DNA of 64,000 nucleotides, taken from positions 8,406,344-8,470,343 of the forward strand of contig NC_033637.1 in assembly GCF_001540865.1 (NCBI RefSeq), written 5' to 3'. Numbering within the stretch: the stretch's first letter is position 1; the number at the start of each line of letters is the position of its first letter. The translations under genes were made by a program, and so were the position numbers. The DNA is from Ananas comosus. Lineage: Eukaryota; Streptophyta; Magnoliopsida; Poales; Bromeliaceae. A model generated the notes under the pieces. That model made no database searches and was not told where the DNA came from. It was given only the letters and a program-made list of their open reading frames with translations. Positions 41,006 to 54,200 of this stretch are shown here, piece after piece.

Positions 41006-42382
41006 ATGGGTGCTGTAATCAATCGCCGTTTTTTTTCATCTCCAACTCTTGCCGATCTTATGACGTTCTTAGATGAGGAAGATGAATATTAGGATGAAGT
41101 GCTTGGTATTATGATCAATCAAGGTGCTACTACATTTCACAACACTTTGTACAAGCGACCATGTCGCACAAGACCTTTCACCGGTCATCAAATTATTATG
41201 GATATTTTACGAGGTCATCCAGATAGAGGCTACCAACATTTTCGCATGTCCAACACTACATTCATACGACTTCGAGATGAATTGGTTGAGAAAGGTTTGA
41301 TACAGGGTAGTCGCAATTTGACTGTTGATGAGCAACTTAGAATTTTTCTATTCGCTATAGGCCATGGAGTCACAAACAGAGTATTAGCCGAGACATTTCA
41401 ACACTCGGGGGAGACAATTAGTCGATATTTTAATACTGTCTTGCGGGGTGTAGTGGAACTAAGGCATGAGTACATCCAAATGCCAACAAGTAATGTTGGA
41501 ATGCATCAGAAAATAAGGGACAACCCTTTGTTCCACCCTTTCAAGGTGATAGTACCGGTATTCAATATTCTTGATTTCGTAATTTATTATACTAACAATT
41601 TTCTTTCCTGTTGATTATATTTATAGAATGCAATTGGCGCTATTCATGGAACGCATATACTGGTGGTTGTAAGGAAGAATAAGCAACCGTGTTATCGGTG
41701 TCGCAAAGTCTTTACTTCACAAAATATGATGACCGCATGCTCGTTTGACCACCTGTTTCTATTTGTTTGCACTGAATGGGAGGGTTCTGCAGCAGATATG
41801 AGGGTCCTGCGGTGGTGTTGTGAGTTCACGGTACCTGAAGGTATGTTTATATTTAAATCTTTTGAAAGTAATTAAATATTCAAGGTTCTTGATTATTACT
41901 GCTATCCTGATTGGTTTTTTTATGTCTGTGTAGGGAAATTTTATTTAGTCGATTTTGGATATGCAAACACTGATCGTTTTCTCGCGCCTTATAGAGGAGA
42001 GCGATACCACTTAAGTCAATTTGATGGCAATGCTCGGGCACGTAGGCATCGCGGACCCCGAGATCTGTACAATCATAGGCATGCCCAATTAAGAAATGTT
42101 GTTGAGAAAGCCTTTGGCATTTTGAAGAGGAGTTTTAAGGTTCTTCGGCAAGCGACTCCTTTTCCTTACAAAGTGCAATGTCGTATCGCCTTAGCATGTT
42201 GTATCATCCATAACTTCATCAAGAGGTACCAAGGAAACGATATGTATTTCAACATGGCAATGGATCCTTTTTCTCAAGATGAACAAGAAGAGGAACCAAT
42301 ACCCTTGGTTGGGATTGATGAATCACGGGGGGGTGAGGAACTCCGCGGTATGATAACGGAGCAGTTATGGAATAATAGATAG
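41006..42382 (+). pseudogene. PIF/Harbinger transposase (HARBI1-like)
   Basis: DDE-type DNA transposase. There are three exons with good splice sites: 41006-41545 (MGAVINRRFFSSPTLADL, GHQIIMDILRGHPDRGYQ, FAIGHGVTNRVLAETFQHSG), 41627-41840 (GAIHGTHI, FLFVCTEWEGSAADMRVLR) and 41934-42382 (GYANTDRFLAPYRGERYHL, NVVEKAFGILKRSFKVL, CCIIHNFI). This is the DDE_Tnp_4 fold seen in plant PIF elements. The second Asp (in AADMRVL) and the Glu (in VEKAFGIL) are present. The first catalytic Asp, normally in GAIDGTHI, is His. A TAG at 41090 interrupts exon 1. Either change would abolish activity. Confidence 0.88.
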
Positions 42383-44043
42383 CATGTCTCCTTCATTTAA
42401 TACTATGGCGTACACTTTGTTGCAATGATGTTTTCAATTGGATGACTTCTTTAATCTTGTATTTTCAGCTCATCTACTGCTACTTTCTTGTAACTCAAAC
42501 TGGTTCCTTTCTTCTTTCCGCTTGATATGTCGAATGTTAAGCGTACTTGTGTGCCTTCTTGCTGATTATGTAAACTTTGCTATGAATATTTTACTTATGA
42601 AAGCTTTGTAATCTTGTGATTTACATGGTCAAATGTTGCCTTGTCTGTAATCATGAAAGATTTATGTATAACTGGTAATGATGATATTTTTCTACAAATT
42701 TTTCTTTCGTTTACACATGGGTGGGTATAGTAGTTTATGATGCTTTCTTGGTGCAAATGTGCATCCAAATTAACTTGTGAATGTATTTTATTATTTTGGA
42801 ATAAAGAGCATCATAGCATATTCATGAACGGGTTCCAAACTATAATTTGAAAAAGTGCAACAATCAGTGTGGTAAAATTGTTGCATAATTAGGGAAAAGT
42901 TATTGTCAAATTTACAGTTTTAATTGTGTCGGTTAATATGAATCTAAGAACATCTCAATGCATTTACAAATATAATTCTGACAAATAAATGTGCTTTGGC
43001 AATTAAAAATTGTAAATTAATGCACCATAATATAGAAATCGCATTGTTTAATTTGTTAGAACCCATGAGCATAATAATCATATGTACAACTGACGCAACC
43101 ATTAACAAGGGTAATATTGGTATTTTTCAAAGTATAAATATATTTGTTCCACTATTCCCCTGTATCATCATGAAATTTTCCAAACATAAAATTTCTTATT
43201 CTTTGTAATCATTACGTTTGACACCAAACAAAAATACTATCTCATTCCTAAAGATCCTAGAATACATTAGAATTTGGTGAATAAAATTTTTAATCCCTTT
43301 CCACAAAATTCCATTACGAAACGCAGCCTAAGAGTATTGTTCTAGAGAATTTACTTACTCCTTATGAAATTATGAATGTAATTTTATTATAGCCTAAAAT
43401 CAAAATTTTATATTTCTATTTAACTAATTAAAAATTTTGAATAAAAATTATAATATAGTATTATAATAAATTAAAATTTTTTAAACTAAAATTAGTGATG
43501 TTAGATTAAGAAATACTAAATATCATCCATTCCTTTAGAAATATCGGCCGCACACCCAATCAATTTTCAGGGGTAACAGTAGAGTTTACCCATCTTAAAA
43601 TTTTAGTTTAAAAAAATAGTAATAATAAAATTATTTTTCTCAACCTATTAATTTTAATTTCGTTTTAGCATATGAAATTAAAATAATTAACAGTTAATAG
43701 CTAATAGTACATACAAAATATTTATCTAAAATGCCTGAATTTTTAAAAGTAATTAAATGACGACGATGGATTTCAATCAAAGATTAAAATTTACATCGCG
43801 TCTCAAGTGCGCGCGCCAACCTACTTGACTTAGTATCAAATATTCATACAAAGTCAACTGTTTTGAAAAAAAAATTTCATTAAAAATTAGGCACACACAA
43901 TAATATGTTTTTTCTGTGTAAATATATATGAATATTATAAATCTTAATAAATTAAATTTTGATAGAAATAATCTTTTACCGTCTAAGCATGCCAAACACA
44001 TTTGCAGTTAACTTCCTAAGCTAGCTTTCACGTTTTGTAATTT
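42383..44043. other. 3' part of the PIF element and AT-rich spacer
   Basis: ATTACGAAACGCAGCCTAAG at about 43313-43332 resembles the right end of a PIF/Harbinger or related element, with TAA as target. A matching left end GGCTGCGTTT was not found. The rest is AT-rich without genes. Confidence 0.45.
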
Positions 44044-44048
44044 GGTCA

Positions 44049-47000
44049 TGTCACGCCCTGGGGTCCCTTTTAGTTTAAAACATAGCGGAAAAGCGTCTGA
44101 ATTTTTTTTTTTTTTTTTTTTGAAAAGCCTGACCCCAGAGTATGCCAGATCCGCCACAAACACAGGGAATCCACTGTTCACGAATGGACAGAGTATCCCT
44201 ATATTGACACGGCGATCAACAAGTACAAGAAGTAACCCAGCTACAACCAACAACCAAATGAACATACAATATAACAACAATTATATATTCACTCACCATT
44301 CAATCACTGATTCACATTTATATATTCGATATTTTAACATAAATCCAATCTATCAGTTAAAATGTTTCCAACACAGAAACAGGTTTTTGAAATACTAAGA
44401 TGCAAAATCCACAGAAAATCTTTTTGAAAACTGTTTTCTATACGGAAACTTTATTTCTTTAAAAACGCGTTGAGGGCCGCGAGGGGTAGAAAAACCTTTT
44501 ATTTCGGCATAATTATCAGAAATCCATTTATTACATTCACGAAAATCCTATTTTTCAAATGTAATAGAAAATACTGAACATATAACTTATCTAAGCATAT
44601 AACGACTGAAATGATGAAGCGGTAATAACTATACCGAGAATTAACGGGTGTAAGCTCTATCGGGGGGGGGGGGACCGTACACACGACCTCACGTCTCGTC
44701 CCACTATTCACCGCCGCGATACCTGAAAAAATGGTTGGGCCGGACGTTGAGAACATGTAACGTGTCTCCCCCCCATGTGGTACGCAGCTTATGAAGGCGA
44801 GGGATACTCATCGGATAAGGAAGAGCTAAATAACAACAAGGGGTCAGTGAAATAGTAGCATACCTAATAGTAAGTAAAGAGCAGATAATACCGAAGTGTA
44901 GGCCAATAAAACATGAAGAAAGTAAGAACTAGACCTGAATAACGGCTACCGCTACTGTAACTGGGAACCGTAAGCATACAATGAACATTACATATGCCAA
45001 GCAGACAACTATAAAGTAAGAACTGTAAGTATGCGATGCAATGACTAACTATGTAGACATATGCGTTCAACGGTCAAGAATGATCAAAAGCTGACCAATC
45101 TGAACCAAATGCCTTTCTTGCTCAGCACGCCAGACTCAGCCATATGCCTGTGAGGTCCGCACCGCCAACACCTCCACAAGTACACATGCCGCTTCTGAAC
45201 ATGCAGTATAACCTTAGGGCTCACGGGTTGTCACATTCAACCACTTTCCGTGAAAAGAACATCCTTGCGGTGGATCAGCACCGGCTAAGTGGTTCCTGGA
45301 AATGCGACGGAGTTTCGGACGGAGTCAATGCAATATGAGTCAATGATCAAATCGTCGGCGCACAGCCGACAATCCTGCCCCCAGGGCCTATCTGCACGCA
45401 TAGTTCAATACTGTAAAGAAGCACAAGAACCGACACATTAGGTCAACTAGAATGGGAAACATCATCGCTCTCAAAACAATTGAAATATGACTAATGCAAG
45501 TCAACTGGGATGAACAACTCACATCCTACCACATTATGTAGATAGCTGATCCAAGAGTCAACTACCTGTATATATGCAAGAACGTGTCACAAGTCATTTG
45601 AGTATATGATCTAGAACTTTACCGTCGGCTGCTACTAGTTCGACAATCCTTACCCCTCAGGGTACACGACCTCTAAAGGTCATCAAACAACAAGAGTCAA
45701 GGAACAGACCCGACTATCAGATATAAAATACAAGAGTAACGAATTCAAAACTAGGTTCACCGATTTCATTATAAAAATCACGAAACCGCCTCTACTGCTA
45801 AAAATGATATAGGGGATATGCAGAATAGCTAAGCTAGAGCCAATAAAGAAATATGGTGTAACTACTTATCTACGACAATGATAATAAAGCATGGAAACAT
45901 CTGAGTAGAGTATAATCAAAACAACGTTGGGTGAATGTAAACATAGAGGTGCAACAGCTCAACATATAATATAAAGCGATGGAATAATAGCAGCAGGCAG
46001 GTAGGAGAAACCATCACGAGCGTGCACCACTGTACCAACGGTCGGATGAAGTACCCACCTGTCAACTGTTCCGCCTGTCAACCTTGACTTCAAAAGAACG
46101 TCAAAGGACTTAAGGAGGATCCACTTGGGTTAGTGTCTTAACCACACTAAGACGCATACATCAAGATCTCTAACAACCACGGAATCAGTTTCCCAAAAAC
46201 GACTGACCGTAAACTCGCCGAAGTCCCGAAAATCGCGCGGGACTCCGTCGGGACCACTGAAAATGTCCCGAAAACGCAACCGACCCATGCTACAAGTCGA
46301 CCTGCTGCATAAAACACTCCAATTTGATTGTTTTGGCAGCAAAACATAAGATAAATCACCAGCGGACACAATTATCGCCAGATAATTGTACGAATACGGG
46401 GGGGGTTCCGGAACTGTGCAAATACGTCGACACCGGAACCCACCGTCGCTCACCCGTCATCACGAACCACAAATGATGATGATCGTGACCAGCAAAAGGC
46501 TTAGCTGACCATCACGGAGCAACCAAACGACGTCGGAAGAATTCGAACGAAACGCGTTCTTTCGCATAATTTTCGCCGAAAAACGCCCGAATCATTTTCG
46601 ATTCGCGAAAAGTCCTACAAGATCATGGACAACCAGTCACGAGGTCAAACACACTCATAGCACACTGTCCACAGTGAGCCCTAGGTGCACAATTGCCAAA
46701 GCCCTAGTGTTTCATTAAATCATCATTTATGTAATCGGGCGACTTTATATGGCGTTGATCTCCCAAACGATGGATTCCAAGGTCCGCCGAGAACTACTGA
46801 ACGGTCCGGACGTACCGGAGGCGTGCTCATTGATCTGGTAGCACATGGTAGCTCACTGTGGGAAGCGGTGGAGAGCAACCCGAAGGTTTCGGAACAGCGC
46901 GCAGTCAAGGGAGATGGCCGTAACAGGATAACCGGAGACTGCTGATCCAAAATAAGGTAAGCACGTGAATCAGCATCTGGCACCATGCGTGGTCACCCGA

Positions 47001-48899
47001 TGCTCACCCTCCGGAGGCATCGGAAACAGCCTCGGTATCGCCCGGAAAAAAATGCACAAACCAGAACAACAGCCAAAAAGCGCTCCATAGGGTCGACACC
47101 ACAAAAACAGCCGAAACGGGGGCATCCTGACAGAAACAAGGGTGAGACGATGATCAGAAACTTGCGCGAGGAATCACCGTGCTTCCCTTCCGTAGAGATC
47201 GGGGAGGTCGACGTAAGTCGGAACAGTAAACCATCTAATAGCCCTATTTCGGGCTTGGCCGGAGTCAGGTTTGCTCCGGCGGCTTCGCGCACGGTGGCTG
47301 CGCGCGGAGCCGGATGTGCGGGGAGGTGAAGGAACACGATCTCACCTCATTTGCGGGGGGTAGCGGCGAGTGACGGCGGAGAGACTTGAGCCGCACGAGG
47401 CTCGGGCCGGGGTTCCAACGAAGTACGGCCACGGCGGTGGCGGGCAGTCCCTGGGCGACGCGGGAGGTCCACAGACGGCCGGGAGGAGGAGAAGGAAGGC
47501 GGGGCGCAGCGGGGCGGCCGCGGCTCGGGCGGGCGCCGAGCTAGGGCGTCTGCAGGAACCTGCGGCGGCTTGTCAAAGGTCAGGGCAGGCGGCGGCGTCC
47601 GAAGAGGCATGGGCGCGACAGGGGGAGAGGCGAACGGAAGAGTCGGTTGGGACACAGAGAAGGCCCGGGAGTGACCAAGCGGCTGCGACACGGGGGTGGA
47701 GTTACAAGTTGCTCGGTCGGAGCGAGACCTGGCGTATGGCTGCCAGGGTCGGCGCTGGCGGGCGGCGGCTCGCAGGGCGCCGGCGCCCGCGGGTGTGTCG
47801 CCGAGAGGTCCGGGACGCCGGCCGAAGGGTCAGGCGTGGTGCCGGCGGCGAGGCGCGAGTCGATCCCGACCTAAGCTTCGGCTAAGGCAGCAGGCCAAGG
47901 TGCATAAGCGGCGCGCGGGCGGTTGGCGACGGCGGGCGTCGGCGGGATGCTCGCCGGCAGCACGGCGGCGACACGGAGAGGGTTCTGAGGTGGCGGCAGT
48001 CTCGGCTCCTCCACAACCCGAGATAAGAGAGAAGGGAGAGAGAGGATTATGGTGCGGCATGCGGCGGCTGGCGGCCGGACCGGTCGGCGCGGCAGGAGGG
48101 CGCAGCGGCCAGGTCAGAGGGAGCAAGAACGTTGGCTGGGGATGCCAGTTATGGCTAGTTGGGCTGAGGGGATCAAAAAACCCTAGATACACTATATATT
48201 AATTAAGTGCAAATTGCAAGTAGTCCTCCAAAACTCAGAGATTTCATAACGGAGTCCTTCCACAGCGCGGTCTGTAAAACGCGAGTAATACCCTCTACGA
48301 TGCGATCCACGCAAACAGGTACATAAATTGTCGCATTTTTGCGAATTAGCCATTTGGCCACACCGACCTTCCTCGATCAACATGCGATCTCCGCAGATCC
48401 GTCCGTCAGATTTCGCGAACGGGAATTGTACCGCATGCGATCAGCACCTCAGAGACAACAAAGCTACGATTTCATTTCACCTCAAAGCGTCGCGGTAATT
48501 CACATACGAAATGGTCCGACCTTCTCTCCAACAGAGAACATACCAAAAATACAAGTAAAACAGTATTTTGAATTTTCTCGCAAATCCGATGCGTCAAACT
48601 CAAAATCCGCGTCAGCGCATTAGTTTCCAGAATAGTCTGATCTGATCGAGAACGAGCTATTAGATCGCCCTATGAACGGAGTCCGCGTACGCGCGAGATA
48701 GCCAGCTCTACCCGTTGGCTTTCCGAAAAACCGATTACTATTACCCACTTAAGATGAAAACTAATAATCGCGTAACTTCTCCGTTTTAGCTCAAGTTTTC
48801 TCTGAAACTTGACGACAGTGCTTATGTAATTAAGTTACACACATTAAACATCGTCAATCGAGCAGTTTAGATTGCCTCTGTCAAAATCTCATCCTTATA
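44049..48899 (-). repeat. 3' LTR of the LARD, about 4.85 kb
   Basis: On the plus strand it starts TGTCACGCCCTGGGG and ends CTCATCCTTATA. It contains a long A/T homopolymer (44101-44121), a G homopolymer (44661-44672), a GC-rich block (47240-48120) with many fortuitous open frames, and CCCTAGATACACTATATATT near 48181, probably the minus-strand TATA region. Confidence 0.85.
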
Positions 48900-48925
48900 T
48901 TATCTCCCCCCCTTAAAAGAAGGTT
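48900..48925 (-). other. Polypurine tract of the LARD
   Basis: On the plus strand CTCCCCCCCCTTAAAAGAAG adjoins the LTR end. On the minus strand this is an A/G-rich tract just before the 3' LTR. The neighbouring minus-strand GGGACGAAACC phrase is the same as that found before the Gypsy LTR at 9732 (GGGGACGAAATT). Confidence 0.85.
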
Positions 48926-51211
48926 TCGTCCCAAACTTGACACGTACCCACCGAATCGAATTAGTATTACTCCACCACTGTAATATCACCTTGAGTACTA
49001 GTCATTACATCTGCGATATATCAACTTTCCGTAGAAGCGGGAAAAGAAGGAGCGGTTCTACCCGGACAAATCGAGGGGAAAACGTACTAACCCAAATCTA
49101 CGACAAAAATCACGGGGACTCAACATATCCTATAACCTGCGGGACAAAGGACAGTCCCGTGACTAGGGATTATCCGATCCCAAAACTCGTAAATCTGAGA
49201 CAATTACTATCACTCCAAAAACTGCTTTCCTCTTGCAACTTTCGGTCCGCCGTAACAGTCAAACCGACGGGGGCGAACTCGACTACAGTCGCAAGTTCAC
49301 GTAGAAAGTCACGAGACAACCATTTTTAACTCTAGAGTTATGTTACGTAGACGTGAAACGAAAGCTCCGGACTATCCACAATGGTCAACCTGCTCAAGAG
49401 TGTAACGAAACGTTGTTCTAAGACCTGAGTCAAAAACTCTCGCTGTGGAGACACAGTCCCTAACAATAACCGCACAAACTGCCAAACCTCCGATCAACGT
49501 AAAGTTACCTCGACAATCTTATAGTCTATTAGGTCCAAGACCTCATTTTCCCCTGACAAAAAGGTCAACCGACAATACAATACGCTAGAAAAATCTTTGT
49601 CTCCTCAGTTGTAACCGATACCATTAACCACATACTACCATGCTAAGTCCATTCTTGAGAACAGGTTGCCAACGCAAAAAGCGGATACTAACATCGGGAT
49701 GTAACATCCCATTAGTCTCTACAAGGACCCTATCGCTGCCGCTCCTAGAAAGGACCCCTTATGCGAATCGATGTTCCCAGCACACCGATTACTTGTCTTC
49801 ATTGAGACCCAGGCGCAACGCTGTCATCAAATAATCCAGACATAGCTAAGCTAACCCAAGGTTTGCACAGGATAAGCAAGTCGCAAACTTTGATTGCTAT
49901 CATTAGGTGACAATCAAGCCGAACAAACCAGACTCAAGCTCGCTTCAACCATATTTTAAACTTCATGACAACAGACCGAGACTACTAACCCAAACCAAAC
50001 CTTTTAGTCGCCGAAGGCACAATTAAAGTCTGATGACATCCAAACTTCGAACTAAAATCAAAAACCCTTTATCAGTGACGATAAGTCAACTGTCTGCATA
50101 AACCTGCTAAGCAATACCCAAGGGCTCGCTACGTGGTCATAGATGACTATCTCTCTAGGCTTTCCCAGCATAAAACAGCCTCAGAGAAACATCGACCCAA
50201 TCCATAAGTCCAAATGAAGATGGTATTTGTTCCTCTTTCGACAGTATATTGTTGCAGCCATATACTTATCAAAAGTAAAAACGAAATATCCGAAGATCAC
50301 TACCAACAACGAGTGTGGAAAGTGATGAACGTCGCAGTATCAAGCCACCTGATACTCTTCACTGGAACCAGAAGCTCACAAACCATTACTTATTCGAAAC
50401 ATCAACTTTTACACAGTCGACATTCAAAATTAGAACGACCCTGGACATCTCGAATCTAGCCAAACATACTAAACCACAACACACCAAGTTTGGGTGTGAG
50501 AATAATCGCACACGATGTAGTGCCTTAATAAAAAATTGACACCAAATACTGTTGTCAATTTGACTCATAGGAGAAGAATGAATGAGTTCAAGGTCAAAAG
50601 ATTCGAACCGCTGATTTTCCAATCAACAATCAAAGGAGGAGAGGTAGCCATCGCAACACTACCAAAAGGTTGCGGAAAGCAACATAACAATGCAGTCGTG
50701 AACGACCGAATTCCAAACCCTGGGCTACACCGCTGAGTAGCCCCATGAAGTCACGCCAGCGTAAACTGGTCCTAAGGCACCGATCTCCTAGAGACCCGCA
50801 ACAGCTCTCGTGTCCTAAGTAGAGAGAGTGGCTAGGGTCGGCAGTCAATGACACTGCGCTAGGCCCAGAGATCATAGCCCTTTCAAGGCCCACCTGACAG
50901 GCAATGGCTACACCTGAGGGAACTCGGCCCAACCACATCGATGTCCATAAAAAAAAAGTATAACTGCCCACTACACCCGACTTAGACACCAGCTTGTGCG
51001 AACCATAAACAATACAGGACACAAACACTTTCGAGTTTAACAAAATTCGACATGCACACGGGACACAAGCCCAAGCTCTCGCACCAGTGCTATATACCGT
51101 GAGGTTTCCTATAGGGTCAACCTAACCAAGCTGGTTCAGTTCAGTTGGTTCAGTCATTCTTACTTCAAAAAACAAACAACCTGTGCAAACGGTGTTGTGC
51201 TCTGTAACCTC
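48926..51211 (-). other. LARD interior without recognisable genes
   Basis: 2.3 kb between polypurine tract and primer site. Frames exist, the longest at 51043-50630 (minus), starting MLNSKVFVSCIVYGSHKLVS, but none matches a domain I know. A minus-strand stretch at about 49330-49200 reads DFLRELATVVEFAPVGLTVT; it too is unassigned. Because single-base indels are common in this region, true frames may be fragmented. I assign no function. Confidence 0.55.
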
Positions 51212-51225
51212 GCTCTGATACCACT
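51212..51225 (-). other. Primer-binding site of the LARD (tRNA-iMet)
   Basis: The minus strand reads AGTGGTATCAGAGC, a perfect plant initiator-tRNA-Met primer site, adjoining the 5' LTR. Confidence 0.9.
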
Positions 51226-51228
51226 TTA

Positions 51229-54200
51229 TCTTCACGCCCTGGAGTCCCTTTAGTTTAAACATAGCGGAAAATCGCTCTGAATTTTTTTTTTTTTTTTTTT
51301 TTTGAAAAGCCTGACCCAGAGTATGGCCAGATCCGCACAAACACAGGGAATCCACTGTCACATGACAGAGTTCCCTGTATTTTGCACGGCGTCACACAAG
51401 TACAAGAAGTAATCCAGGTACAACCACAACCAAATGAACATACAAATAACCAACAATTATATATTCATACACCATTCACATCACAGGTTCACATTTATAA
51501 TTCGATATTTTAACATAAATCCACATCTATCAGTAAAATGTTTTCAACCACAGAAACAGGTTTTGAATACTAAGATGCCAAATCCACAGAAAACTTTTGA
51601 AAACTGTTTTCTTTACGGAAACCTTTATTCTTTAAAACGCTACCGCGAGGGGTAGAAAACCTTTTATTTCACAAAATCCAGAAAATCCATTTATTACATT
51701 CACGAAAATCCATAATTTCAAATGTAATAAAAATACTGGAACCAATATAACTATCTAAGCTATAACCACTGAAATATAGGTAGGTATAACTATACCGAAA
51801 TAACCTGGGTCGATTGCTCTACGACCGCTACACACGATCTCACGTCTCGTCCACTATTCACCGCCCGCGATACCTGAAAAAATGGTGGGGAGTTGAGAAC
51901 ATGTAAACATGTCTCCCCTCCCAGTGGTACCGCAAGCGATGAAGGCGAGGAATACTCACGGATCAGGAAGAGAGCTAAATAACAACAAGGTCAGTGAAAA
52001 TATAGTAGCATACAATAGTTAAGGTAAAGAGCAGATATACGAATACAGTTAGCAATAAACTGAGAAAGTAAGAACTAGACTGAATAACGGCTACGCGTCT
52101 GTTACTGAACCGAAAGCATACTAGACATCTACTATAGCAGCAAGACAACTATAAAGTAAGAACTGTAAGTATGCATGCAATGCTGCTACTATAGAGATAT
52201 GCGTAACCGGTCAGAAGTCCAAAAGTACCCAGTCTGAAACAATGTCTCTTGGTCAGCAACGCAGACCTCAAGCCAATGCCCTGGAGTGTCGCCACCGGCA
52301 AACTCCCGACAGTACCACTGCGCTCTAACATGCATATAAGCCTCTAGGGCTTACGGGTTGTCACCATTCAACCACTTTTCCGGAAAAGAAGCTCCTTGCG
52401 GTGGATCGACCGACCAGTGTTCGTGAAATGCGACGAGTATCGGGCGATCAATGCAATAATGGTCAATGATCAATCGTCGGCAACCAGCCGACAAATCCTG
52501 CCCCCCAGGGCCTATGACCGCATAGGTCATCAACTGTAAAGAAGCACAAGAACCGACCAATTAGGTCAACTAGGATGGGACAACATCGAATCCTCCAAAC
52601 ATATGCAAATACTGACTAATCAAGTCAACTGGATGGAACAACTCAACATCCTACCCACAGTATGTGAGATACTGATCCATGCAGTCAACTACTGTATATA
52701 TGCAAGAATCGTCACAAGTCATCTGAGTATATGTATCTAGAACTATCCGTCGGTATAGTCGACAATCCTACCCTCAGGGATACACCGACCTCAAAGGTCA
52801 TCAAAAACAAGAGTCAAGAACAACCCGACTATATACAGATATAAGATACAAGAACGAATCAACTAGGTCATCGATTTCACATAAAATCACGAAAACGCTC
52901 TACTTAACATGATATAGGATATGCAGAATAGCTAAGTGAACAATAAAGAAATATGGTGTAACTACTCTACTCCTACACATGATATAAAGTATGGAAACAT
53001 CTGAGTAGAGTATAATCAAAAAACGGGTTAATGTTAAACAATAGGGTGCAAAGAGCTCACATATTAATATTAAGCAATGGATAATAGCAGCAGGAGGAGC
53101 AAGGTAAGAAAACCGATCACCGAGCGTGCACCACTGTTACCAAGATCGGGATACGAAGTACCACCTGTTACAACTGTCGCGCTGTCACCTGGAGCTTTAT
53201 AAGAACAGTCAACAGGAGCCTAAGGGAGGATCCACTTGGGGTTAGTGCTCTAACCACTAACTAAGAAGCACTACATCAAAATCCTCTAACAAACCACGGC
53301 GGAGATCAGTTTCCAAAACGGACTACGGTATACTCGCCGGAAGTCCCGAAAACGAACCGCGGACTCACGTCGGGACCACCTGAAATGGTCCCGAAACGCA
53401 CCGGACCCATGCTACAAGATACCTCTGCCATAAAACACTCCAATTTGGAGTTTTGGCCAGCAACATAAGATAAACACGCGAACAATTATCGCAGATTAAT
53501 TGCTACGAATACGCGGTGTTCCCGGAAGTGTCCAAATTCGACACCGGAACCACGTTCGCTCAGTCATAACCGAAACCCACAAGGAGTCATGATGCGTGAC
53601 ACGAGCCAACAAGCCTTAGCGATCACTCACGGAGCAACCAAACGATCGTCGAAGAATTCGAAAACCGAGAACGCGGTTCTTTCGGCGAATTTTCGCCGAA
53701 AAAACGCGCCGGAATCGATTTTCGATTTCGCGAATACAAGATCATGGACAACCAGTCCAGAGTCAAAACAACTCATACACGACTTGCTCCACAGTGCCTA
53801 GGTGGCACAATTTGCCCAAAAGCCCTATGTTTACATAAAATCCATTCATTTTATTGTAAATCGGGCGCACTTATTATGGCTTGATCTCCCAAACGAGGAC
53901 TTCAAGGTCCGCCCGACGGACACTGTAAAACTGAAGCAGGTCCCGACGTACCGGGAGGCTGCTGCTCACGATTGGAAGCACATTAGGTCTCACTGTGGGA
54001 AGCGCAGGAAGCAACCCGAAGGATTCAGCGGAACAGCGCGCAGTCAAGTGGGATCGCGGCCCGACAGACTAACCCGAGACTGCTGATGCCAAAATAAGGT
54101 ATAGACCGTGATCAGCACTGACAGCGGTCACCGTGCGCACCTCCGGAGCATCGGGAACTAGCCCTCGGATCGCCGGGAAAAATGCACAAACACAGAACAA

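Noticed and set aside
46993..48202. Many overlapping long frames on both strands, rich in Arg, Ala, Pro and Gly.
   Set aside because: They lie in the GC-rich zone of an LTR where stop codons are rare. They occur in all frames, are not conserved between the two LTRs and contain no domain.
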